The notes under the pieces: generated by a model
The model's database searches: none
What the model was told of the DNA's origin: nothing
What the model saw: the letters and a program-made list of their open reading frames with translations, nothing else
Shown: positions 18,601 to 26,300 of the stretch, piece after piece
Layout: the number at the start of each line of letters is the position of its first letter
Numbering within the stretch: position 1 is the first letter of the stretch
Source: Zhengella sp041738295
GTDB taxonomy: Bacteria; Pseudomonadota; Alphaproteobacteria; Rhizobiales; Rhizobiaceae
Length of the DNA: 29,521 bases
Assembly: GCA_041738295.1 (NCBI GenBank)
Contig: JBGSQC010000362.1
Location: forward strand, 1 to 29,521
Direction of reading: 5' to 3'
Program-made: the position numbers and the translations under genes

Positions 18601-19313
18601 GTGACGGTGACTGCGAATTCCACAACATCGCCAACGGCGGAGAATGTGGTCGATATGGGTGCCTTTGCCACCGAGAAAGACGGCGTCTGGCCGATCAGGG
18701 TGACAGTCGGATCGTTGGCTGGATCGCCATCAGTCACGCCATTGATATCGGGGGTTTCAACCAGCGGGTCGCCAGCGTCGGACACCACCGAAACATTGTT
18801 TGTGAAGCCGGAAGACGATGCAGTTGCCGTCGCACTGTTCTGGACGCCGCCAGCATTAAGGTCGCCCAGCGTCAGGAGGCGGGACGCACTGAAAGTTGTT
18901 GCGTCGCTCGCTCCCGGCGCAAGCAAAGCAAGCGGTCCGCCCGAAACGATTGCGCCCGGATCCGAGACGGTCAAACCGGTGAGCGACACATTGCCTGTGT
19001 TTGTCAGGACAAAGGACCAGTTGATGGTATCACCCGCGTCCGTAACCCCGTTGCCATTGGTATCGGCAATGGTTCCAGCCTGCTTGACCAGCAGCAATTC
19101 CGGTGTGGACGGAAGAACGCTCACCGCCAAGGTTGACGGCGCTGATGTGACCGTCCCGGTGCCGACATAGATGCCGGTTGCCACTGCCGTGTTGTCGATG
19201 GCGGCATAGGCGGGGCCAAGCTGGCCGGTCAGCAGCACGAAGGCGGCAGCATAATGGGTGGCGCTGCGAAGAGCGCGTCCCATTTTTCTGCCAAGTGTGC
19301 TGACCGGTTTCAC
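15621..19313 (-). CDS. DUF11/SdrD-B repeat surface protein, possible OmpA-like C-terminus
   Basis: 1230 aa. The GTG start is backed by AAGGACGGGG upstream and yields a signal peptide ending in AYA. The mature N-terminus (AIDNTAVATG...) is the second half of a DUF11-type repeat. It is followed by several DUF11/Ig-like modules (about 80-670), an SdrD-B-like domain with a DSNGNGLLDGGEP loop (about 665-740), a carboxypeptidase-regulatory-like module, another DUF11 module (about 905-1025) and a second SdrD-B domain (DKNGNGYQDQGEP). The last about 90 residues (AAFVPGSTELAPTW..., VVYVSAEDR, LEGVEAEIRKMWKERG) look like a worn OmpA-type peptidoglycan-binding domain. It lacks the C-half found at the end of the preceding proteins and so fits a base subunit next to the barrel protein. 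The OmpA reading is tentative. Confidence 0.75.
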   Translation of the reverse strand: MKPVSTLGRKMGRALRSATHYAAAFVLLTGQLGPAYAAIDNTAVATGIYVGTGTVTSAPSTLAVSVLPSTPELLLVKQAGTIADTNGNGVTDAGDTINWSFVLTNTGNVSLTGLTVSDPGAIVSGGPLALLAPGASDATTFSASRLLTLGDLNAGGVQNSATATASSSGFTNNVSVVSDAGDPLVETPDINGVTDGDPANDPTVTLIGQTPSFSVAKAPISTTFSAVGDVVEFAVTVTNTGTVTLSSVTPVDALADTLTCAAGLPIPAIAPGASESCTATHIIDLTHLQTGTVSDTVSVTAVTPAGATLPAQTATATISLTGTDISTVKTILSGGTTVAEDETVTYQIVVTNHGPNAADNLSLNDLLPAGLNPTPANGTATQGTYAPGTGLWDIGTLANGQTATLTLEGAVVAGTASQTITNTTTPATSPTTPDTGITPDTLTIGVTVDTHAIIATDDPLGDVSSAVYLDPIVSGMPLPARINLGSVLGNDSIGGSTSFLPGTFLISVPSPVPGSPISIAADGTISVLTNTPAGTYTQNYTLCEAANPGNCATAVVSLELVALGVTAADDTVTVNQNGTTGVTGVINVLDNDTLAGIRPVATNVTLTATGGTGSSYLTINPDGTVDLAPGTPAGTYTLTYDICDAINPANCASATITVPVDVPASIAGTVYQDSNGNGLLDGGEPTVGGYTVEIVRNGVVVGSTVSNPDGTYEVIGLSAATDYQVVFRDPSGLRVGGIPNITLEAGQNLADQNLAIDPSGVIYNSVTGLPIAGARVTLTDASGTPLPTVCLISADQQNQITGPDGFYRFDIVPDAAPACPSGRTEYRIAVTAPGGYLPAPSTNLAPVPGAGDVGSCSFDAMPGGSCQLATETTPPAGPASLPYMLAFLIAAGDPHVVNNHLPLDPVGSTAGVTITKIADTRMIRRGETVGWTIRVENSSAAAAGNVTITDRMPDGFVYVANSARVDGTPVAPVQTGKTLDFGSRPLAANSAIVVTLTLRASAAAEPGEHVNLAFVNDATGTPLAPRARAVVTILPEAVFDCSDVIGKVFDDKNGNGYQDQGEPGLAGVRVATVRGLLITTDQFGRFHVPCAELPDQETGSNFILKLDTRTLPTGYRLTTENPRVMRLTAGKMVEMNFGASLGREVRLDLKDAAFVPGSTELAPTWKEGLGKLVGILEERWSHLLVVYVSAEDRALMGERLEGVEAEIRKMWKERGEPYELHIEIRTKRGQ

Positions 19314-19346
19314 TGTGCTGGCCCCGTCCTTTTTCAGTTGAATGCC

Positions 19347-20303
19347 TTACTGGGCATCAAATTCGGTCTGGGTGACCGTGTGTGCATAGGTGAAGGTGAC
19401 GACGGCACCCGGCTGGAGCAGGCTGTAAGTGCCGTTGTTTGCGGCTGCGTCAGACGAGGTGATCGGATTGGTCTGGCTTGCCAGCGGCCCGTCAGACGTC
19501 AGGGCTTCGCCTATGATCAGGCCTGCACCGATGGGTGTGCCTTCATGTGTATCGTTGATGGACACATCGGTGATCGCCACGTTGCCGGAGTTGGTGACCG
19601 TGTAGGTATAGGTGACGGTATCGCCCACATTAACCGGACCTGGTGTGCTGGACGTCTTGGCGATGGTCAGCTCAGGATAGGCCGGGATAGTGGTCGTGGC
19701 CGTATTTGACGGATCGGGATCTGTGAACGGTGTGCCGGCCGGCGTGTCGCCGGAAACTGTCGCCACGTTCGATACTGCGGAGGTTACGCCTGCGGCATTG
19801 AATACATCCTCGGCCGAAAGCGTGTAGACGGCTTCAAAGGTGGCCGTAGCGCCGGGAGCCAGCGGCAGAGTGCCAGAGGCCAAGGTGAAGGCCCCGAGCG
19901 TACCGGTGCCGTTTTCGCCATCAAACGTCGGCCCAGTGTCGATCGGCGTCACGTTCGACATCGACACGTTGCCGTTGTTGGTCACCGTGTAGGTGTAGGT
20001 GATGGTATCGCCCGCATCGGCATTGGCAGCATCTGCGCCGCCGGTCACATCGGGTGCGGCAGCAGACTTGGTAATTGCCAGGTCGGGAGCTGACGGGGTG
20101 ACCGTCACCGCCACACTGTCGGTGTTGGATGCGACGGGTGCCGCATTGTAGGTACCGTTGGCGGTCGCATCGTTGGTGATGTCGGCATAGGCTGGCACCG
20201 TTGAGGCTGTGCCGAGTGCAAGCATTGCCAGACTTGCCACGCCGGACCGGAGGAGTGTCCGGTTCGGAAAAGCCACACTGTTCTTAGCTGTGTTCGTTTT
20301 CAT
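19347..20303 (-). CDS. DUF11-type repeat protein with split terminal repeat (318 aa)
   Basis: The ATG at 20301-20303 follows AGGAAG and gives signal peptide MKTNTAKNSVAF...VPAYA; frames open further upstream are ignored. The mature chain starts DITNDATANGTYNAAP, the second half of a DUF11/DUF7507-like repeat. It then has one full repeat (DAGDTITYTYTVTNNGNVSM...) and ends inside another: ITYTYTVTNSGN-type strands, then VTQTEFDAQ and stop. With both halves it could link to neighbours at each end. It has no membrane anchor beyond the signal peptide. It is 33 bp from the next gene. Function unknown; structural surface subunit is the inference. Confidence 0.8.
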   Translation of the reverse strand: MKTNTAKNSVAFPNRTLLRSGVASLAMLALGTASTVPAYADITNDATANGTYNAAPVASNTDSVAVTVTPSAPDLAITKSAAAPDVTGGADAANADAGDTITYTYTVTNNGNVSMSNVTPIDTGPTFDGENGTGTLGAFTLASGTLPLAPGATATFEAVYTLSAEDVFNAAGVTSAVSNVATVSGDTPAGTPFTDPDPSNTATTTIPAYPELTIAKTSSTPGPVNVGDTVTYTYTVTNSGNVAITDVSINDTHEGTPIGAGLIIGEALTSDGPLASQTNPITSSDAAANNGTYSLLQPGAVVTFTYAHTVTQTEFDAQ

Positions 20304-20372
20304 CGTTTTCTTCCTTTTTCCGGCAGTCGCCTGCCCCTGTATCCGGATGCCTGAAGCACCGTTGATTGGTCG

Positions 20373-20398
20373 GGACCGGACGCAAGAGCGCCCGGTCC
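20373..20398 (-). other. Strong intergenic hairpin between two repeat genes
   Basis: On the transcribed strand GGACCGGGCGC-TCTT-GCGTCCGGTCC forms an 11-bp stem (one G-U pair) with a 4-nt loop, 8 bp after the stop of the 453-aa gene. No U-tract follows, so partial terminator or mRNA-stabilising role are both possible. It could set different levels of upstream and downstream subunits. Confidence 0.5.
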
Positions 20399-20406
20399 GC
20401 TGTTGG

Positions 20407-21768
20407 TTATTGCAGGTTGTCGACGTCGCCCTGGACCACGGTGTAGGTGGCTGTGAAGGTGATCGAGTCACCCGGGTTCAGCACATCCCAGCTTCCGTTT
20501 GCCGCGGCATCCGTCGAGCCGTTGGTGACGGTGCCGGGGGCTTCGCCACCGGGAACCGGTGCCGTGCCGTAACCGTTGTGAACGTCGCCGACCGTCACGT
20601 TGGTGATCGACACGTTGCCGGTGTTGGTCACCGTATAGGTGTAGGTAATCACGTCGTTGACATCAGCTTCGCCCGTCGCGCCGTTGTCCGTGGTGATCAC
20701 GCCTGCCTTGGCGATGGTCATCGTCGGGCTGGCGGCAATCGTTGACGTTACGGTTGAGGTGGCAGCCGGAGTGACTGTGTTCGTCTGCGGGTCCGTACCG
20801 GTCGCCGAAGCGGTGTTTGACACGCCGTTGGTAACACCGGCGGCATTGTTCACATCAGCCTGGGCCAAGGTGTAGGTCGCGGTGAAGGTCTGGCTGGCAC
20901 CCGGTGCAAGCGAAACCGGAGCGGGCGAGAATGCTGACAGCGCGTTTGTTGCAGCATTGCTGTCGAAGGTCGGGCCGCCATCTGTCGGAGCCACTGCGGT
21001 CAGCGTGGTGTTGCCGGTGTTGGTGACGATGTACTGGTAGGTGATGATGTCGCCGCCATCGGTTTCCGTCGCGCTGCCGCCATTGGCAACCGTTGTCGAG
21101 GTGATGGACTTGGCAATCGTCATTGAGGAGACGTTCGGAATGGTCGTCGTTGCCGTACAAGAAGCACCGCAAACCGGGTTGACGGTGACTGCTTGCGGAT
21201 CCGTGCCGGTTGCCGAAGCCGTGTTCGACACGCCATCCGTCACGCCCACTGCATTGTCCACGTCGGTCTGGCTCAACGTGTAAGTGGCGGTAAAAGTCTG
21301 GCTGGCGCCGGGAGCCAATGTCGTGGAAGCCGGGGAGAAAGCCGACAAGCTGTTCGTGCCTGCCGTGCCATCAAAAGTCGGTCCGGTATCCGTCGGCGCA
21401 ACAGCGGTCAGTGTCTGGTTGCCGGTGTTGGTGATCACATACTGGTAGCTGATCACGTCCAGCGCATCGATGGCGGAGGCATTGGCGCCATTGGCCGTCG
21501 TCACGCTCGTCACTGTCTTGGTCAGCGTCATCGAGTTGGATTTGTTGACCACGTCGACGTCAACCGAGTCGGTCGGCGGGGTCAGCGTGCCGCCTGCCGG
21601 CGTACCGTTGGCAGTGGCCGTGTTCGACAGGAGATTGGCTGCACTTGCTGGACCGGCCAGCAGAATTGAAAATGCAGCTGCCAAACTTGCCGCCCTTGTC
21701 CAGATCGAAATCGGCCGCGTCAGCCGCTGTGATCCTGTGATGCTGTTCAAACGTGTGTTCGGTTCCAT
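20407..21768 (-). CDS. DUF11-type tandem-repeat protein with split terminal repeat (453 aa)
   Basis: The ATG at 21766-21768 has AGGGG upstream and a clear signal peptide (MEPNTRLNSITG...LLAGPASA). The mature N-terminus NLLSNTATANGTPAGGT aligns to the second half of a repeat. Two complete about 130-aa repeats follow, each with ITYQYIVTNTGN-type strands, LAPGASQTFTATYTL, the DVDN/DVNN turn and VSNTASATGTDP. The last repeat breaks off at TATYTVVQGDVDNLQ-stop. A Cys pair (VCGASC) in repeat one may form a disulphide. The reading frame can be extended upstream (to 21900) but has no signal peptide at that end. Likely secreted structural subunit; function unknown. Codon use and composition match the neighbours. 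Confidence 0.82.
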   Translation of the reverse strand: MEPNTRLNSITGSQRLTRPISIWTRAASLAAAFSILLAGPASAANLLSNTATANGTPAGGTLTPPTDSVDVDVVNKSNSMTLTKTVTSVTTANGANASAIDALDVISYQYVITNTGNQTLTAVAPTDTGPTFDGTAGTNSLSAFSPASTTLAPGASQTFTATYTLSQTDVDNAVGVTDGVSNTASATGTDPQAVTVNPVCGASCTATTTIPNVSSMTIAKSITSTTVANGGSATETDGGDIITYQYIVTNTGNTTLTAVAPTDGGPTFDSNAATNALSAFSPAPVSLAPGASQTFTATYTLAQADVNNAAGVTNGVSNTASATGTDPQTNTVTPAATSTVTSTIAASPTMTIAKAGVITTDNGATGEADVNDVITYTYTVTNTGNVSITNVTVGDVHNGYGTAPVPGGEAPGTVTNGSTDAAANGSWDVLNPGDSITFTATYTVVQGDVDNLQ

Positions 21769-21830
21769 TGTGCCAACCCCTGAAAGATACCCTGTTGCCT
21801 TGTTTTCACTCCGCGATGCCTGCTGTTCAC

Positions 21831-21850
21831 GGACGCCATCGCGAGCGCCC
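21831..21850 (-). other. Hairpin between the 485-aa and 453-aa genes
   Basis: On the transcribed strand GGGCGC-TCGCGATG-GCGTCC gives a 6-bp stem (one G-U) and 8-nt loop. Its core resembles that of the hairpin between the next two genes (GGGCGCTC...GCGTCC). No U-tract. Confidence 0.35.
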
Positions 21851-21896
21851 TTCATTCCTGGTGGAGACGTGCAACATCGCTTTCTGTGATTTCGCG

Positions 21897-23354
21897 TCAT
21901 TGCAGTTGATCCACGTCTTGCTGGTTCACCGAGTAATCGGCGGTGAACGAAACCGTGTCGCCCGGACGAAGCGATCCCCAGATGCCTGGGCCGGCTGCGT
22001 CGGTTGAATCGGCAAGCGGAGCCACATCGCCGGTCAGTGTTTCTGATCCGGGAGAAGGCGTTCCGTTTGATCCGTTGAAGGAGGTTTCCGCGACTGCGAC
22101 GTTGGCGACGGTGACATTGCCAGTGTTGGTGACGGCATAGGTATAGCGCACCACATCACCGGCACCGGCCTGGCCATCGCTGTTGAGATCGGTCAGCAGG
22201 ACAGCCGTCTTGTTGATCGAAAGCGATGGCGACTGCGTGATGGATGTAACGGCAGCTGCCGATGTCGAGGGAGCGGTCTGCGCTGTGTCAAATGTGGCAG
22301 TGTTGGAGAACGAACCGCCGGTGTCGATGTCTGCCTGGGTCACGGCATAGGTCGCCGTGTAAAACCAGGTTTCGGTCGTGTTGATCTGGCCGTTGGAATT
22401 GGTATCGCCCGACGTGTAGGTCGGCCCGCTGGTCAGCGTCTTCGCCGATCCGTTGAGCGTCAGCGCATCGCTGATCGTAAGGCCGTTCAGCGTGGTGTTG
22501 CCGGTGTTCTCCACCCTGATCGTGTAAGTGATGGTGCCGGGCGCTGAGATGGAAGAAACGCTTGCAGTCTTTGTCAGCGCAAACTGGGCGACATTGGCAG
22601 CAAAATCCCAGGACAGCAGGAAGTTGCCGGTCGCGCTTCCGTAGCCGTCCACCTGGATCCGATAAACCGTACCGGAGGTGACGGTCAGGGTGTTGCGGCT
22701 GGCAAAAGTTGTGTTGAAGGTCGTGGCACAGGCATCATCGTTGGATGCGATTGTCGTCAGCGCATTGACTGCTGCGCCCGTGTAGGTCTTCAGCGTGGTG
22801 TCGAAATCGGTCTGGGTGTTGGAACAGGTTTCGACGGTCAGCGTGCCATTGGCCGGCGCCGTCCACGAATACCACATTGTGTTGAGGCTGCCGCCGCCAA
22901 ATGTCGTCGGCTCGCCGGTCTGGCCCGTGGCGCCAACATTGGTTCCGACCAGGCTTCCGCTGGTTCCGGTGATCGTCGTGCCAGGAAAATTGTTTCCAGC
23001 CTGAGCCTCACCGGCAGCAACTGCAACCAGGAGACTGGTCGCACCAAGCCTGCAAGCGAGCAAGACAAACGGGCGGGCTGCCCAGCGATGGCGGAATGAG
23101 AGCAGCACAAGCGCGGCGACCAGCGAAAGGGCAGACGGCAATGCCGCCTTCCCGAAACCGGCCAACAGAATTGTGTTTTCGTCAAACAAAATAACACACA
23201 ACCTAGATTGCGACGAATCAGCTGCCCCTGCGTCAAAGACGATGATATATGGGGAAGGACAACCGGATTGCAAGAACCGGTTATCCCCTGCTTTTTCTAC
23301 TAGGGAATGTGAAGCAAACCCTGCTGCGGCGAGACTGTTTGCAATCATGGTCAT
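21897..23354 (-). CDS. DUF11-type repeat protein with N-terminal beta-sandwich-like domain (485 aa)
   Basis: The ATG overlaps the upstream gene's stop as ATGA but lacks a ribosome-binding site; a TTG start nearer the hydrophobic region (about 23185 or lower) is possible. The N-terminus holds two hydrophobic stretches, ALPSALSLVAALVLLSF and VLLACRLGATSLLVAVAAG, the second ending in EAQA like a signal-peptide cleavage site. Next comes a beta-rich domain (NTMWYSWTAPANGTLTVETC...TVYRIQVDGYGSATGNFLLSW) resembling PPC-type sandwiches. Then one full DUF11-type repeat (DTNSNGQINTTE loop, AVTQADIDTGGSFSNTATF), and a truncated last repeat ending QQDVDQLQ. It has the C-half but no N-half at its start. 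Function unknown; possible tip or cap subunit. Confidence 0.72.
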   Translation of the reverse strand: MTMIANSLAAAGFASHSLVEKAGDNRFLQSGCPSPYIIVFDAGAADSSQSRLCVILFDENTILLAGFGKAALPSALSLVAALVLLSFRHRWAARPFVLLACRLGATSLLVAVAAGEAQAGNNFPGTTITGTSGSLVGTNVGATGQTGEPTTFGGGSLNTMWYSWTAPANGTLTVETCSNTQTDFDTTLKTYTGAAVNALTTIASNDDACATTFNTTFASRNTLTVTSGTVYRIQVDGYGSATGNFLLSWDFAANVAQFALTKTASVSSISAPGTITYTIRVENTGNTTLNGLTISDALTLNGSAKTLTSGPTYTSGDTNSNGQINTTETWFYTATYAVTQADIDTGGSFSNTATFDTAQTAPSTSAAAVTSITQSPSLSINKTAVLLTDLNSDGQAGAGDVVRYTYAVTNTGNVTVANVAVAETSFNGSNGTPSPGSETLTGDVAPLADSTDAAGPGIWGSLRPGDTVSFTADYSVNQQDVDQLQ

Positions 23355-26300
23355 TGGAGCACATCCACATCTTGCTGCTGCACCGTGTAGTCGGTTGTAA
23401 ACTCCACTGTGTCGCCGGGGGCGAGCGTGTCCCAGGTGCCATCTGGCCCCGAATCCGTGGAATCAGCGGCCGGCAGTGCATCATTGCTCAATGTTTCTCC
23501 TGACGGTGCAGGCAGCGCGGCAGCGCCGTTGAAGGCGGTTTCGGCGACCGAGACCGCGGATATGGTTACATTGCCACTGTTGCGGACGGCGAAAGTGTAG
23601 CGCACGACATCGCCTGCGCCTGCCTGGCCATCGCTGTTGAGATCAGTGAGGATGATGGCTGTCTTGTCGAAGGTCAGCACGGGATTTGCCGTTTCGATGA
23701 CTTCCAACAGGTCATCGCCGGTCGTTCCGGGATCCGGCGCATCGCTGGTGGCTGCTGCGGTGGTGTTCGTGATGGCGGTCCCTGGCGGAACAGCGTCGAC
23801 AGTGGCCTCGATGGTCAGGGTCGCAGTGGCACTGTTGGCAATATCACCGATGGTCCAAGCGCCGGTGGCGGAGTTGTAAGTGCCTTGCGAAGGAGTGGAG
23901 GCGACATAAGTCAGCCCGGCGGGCAGGAGATCGGTCAGTGTGGCATTGGGCGCGGCACTCGGGCCATTGTTGGTGACCATGATCTGGAATTCCACCGTGC
24001 CGCCCACATCCGGTCGGTTGGTTGCCGAAGCGAGCGTCTTCACCGTCACGAGGTCCGAGCGAATGCAGCCGCCATCAAGCAATTGGCCGTAGGAAACGTT
24101 GTAATCGACAATGTAATAGCGCTGGTAGACGAAGCCGCTGGCCGGCATAGTGAAGGTGAGGAACGCCGGGGACCCGGAGGGCTGGTCAGCGCTGTCTGAT
24201 CCGGTCACGGGGAAACGCGCCAGGATGGTTCCGGCGCTGTCCTCGATGGTCATCACCTCGTGATCGACGCCTGCCGCATCGCGGAATTCGACCGTCCGTG
24301 ACAGTCCGGGAGTGCCCTCCACGCGGGATGTCACAATCACGGCTTCGCCCTCACCGCTGGCGAGTGGTGCTGTCGTGATCTCCGTCACCTTGGTCTGGAC
24401 GCCCGGAGAGGTCGCGACTGTCTCCGTCGCCGTCACATTTGCAAAAAGCTGGGGCTTGCCATTGATGTCATAGACAAAGGGCGAATTGGAAACGAGCGTG
24501 TAGGTGCCTTCGCCTGAGCCTGACGGGGTGAAATTGAACAGTGCCTTCTGCGCGACGAGCGAACAGATGGCTGCAGGAGTGGCTGGGGTCACGGCAGCAG
24601 GCCGGGTGTTCGTGACCGTACATTCTATGGCAGCCCCGGCCGCGGTCTGATCAGCGGTAAAGGCAATCGTGCCGGCGATGGTATCGACTGTCGGCTGCGT
24701 GGAGTCCGCCGTGCCGGTGCAGGTCGCGCCGTCCATTGTCCAGCCAGGAGGAGCCACTTCGGTCAGTGTCGTTGCGGTTGATGCCGCAGTCAGAGTCTGT
24801 GTCGTACCGACAACTCCCACACCATCGGAAACCGTGGTGATATTCTCGCTGGCCCAGCCATTGTCGCCGGTGAACGTGAAAGTGCCGGTTCCGCCAACCG
24901 AAACCTTGGTCAGCGTGATGGTTGGTTTTGCAAGGATCGGAACCGCATAATCTTCCACCTCGCCATCGGTCGCACTGGAAGAGAAGTTTGCCGATGACAA
25001 TGCATCGGAGGTCAGGCGGAAGCGGGCGAAGGTTGTACCCGCTGCTGATGGGGCAGTGAAACCCGAGAAGGTCAGATCGCCGGCCAGCGTGCCGCCAGTG
25101 ACAGCAGTTGATGCAAACTCGGACGCATCGAAAGCACCGTTGCCGTCAAAGTCAATCCAGGCATAGAGCGTGCCGGTTCCCGCCGCCGTGATGTTGGCTG
25201 CCGGGATGGTATAGCTGGTCTGGCCGACTGCCAGGACAGGGAAGGCTGAGACGCCATCATCGGCATCGGCTGCCGCATTGGCATCGTCATAGTCGGCAGC
25301 ATCCGTTGTGACGGCCGCGCCAAGATGAATGCCCGAAACGACTGTATGGCGCGCCCCGCCGTAACTGGTTCCGGAAAGCGGCGCGTCCGAATAATCTTCC
25401 GTGCCCTCACACAGCAATGTCGAGAGCGTAAGCCATTCATTGAAGGCTTCGCCGGGTCCGAAGGGCGGTGGGCCCGGTGAAACACCGAGGCTTGGCAGGA
25501 TGGCGTCGACGCCTTGACCGCCGACAGTGCCGCCTGCGAAAAAATTACTCGTTATCGTAACGGACGTCGCACCGCGCGGCAGATCGACATACCACGCACG
25601 TGTGCTGTTATAGGTGTTGAAAACGCGGAACGAGCCGCCATTCAGGATGCCGCCCGTCGTATCGGTGCCAAAGATTTCGCGCTGGTTGATGTCGAAGCCG
25701 GCAGCCGGCGCATAGCGATAGATCGATGTGGATGGTGCCACCGGGTCGTAATAGGTGGCGTTGCCGGTGCCGCCGGTCCAGGACAGGGTGATTTCCGATG
25801 CTTGGTTGTCACCTGCGGCACCGCTGTTCGGAAGTCCGCGTCCGCCATAGATGCGAATAACCTGCGAAGGGCTAGTGATCGAAGACAGCGAATAGGTAAC
25901 AGAGAAACTGTCCGGGCTTGTGGTGTTGTTGGTGTTGAAGGTGGTCAGCAGCGAACTGCCGGCAGCGATACTTGTGCCGGCAAAGCCCGTCGCTGAATTG
26001 ATGACCAGCGAATAGTTGGCGTTGTAGGGCCCGGCAGCCACCGTGCCTGAATCGGCACCAGTGAACGTGCCCAATGGCGATGTACAGACCTGCGGATTGG
26101 GCGGGAGCCCGGTGCCGGACAAATTGACAACCGTGAATGTCACACTGGCGGTGGCGCAATTGGCGGGTATTGCCGCTTCACAAATCTCGTAGTCGAATGT
26201 CTTGATGCCTTCCGGCGTACCGGGAGCAACATCAATGGAGCCGTCTGGATTCAACGTGATGCCGGATGGCAAAGGCCCGACTGCCGCAACGGAAACAAGC

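Noticed and set aside
20450..21600. Repeated DNA that could suggest a CRISPR or satellite array
   Set aside because: The repeats are about 390 bp, in frame, diverged at third positions and encode DUF11-type modules; there are no short identical repeats with unique spacers.
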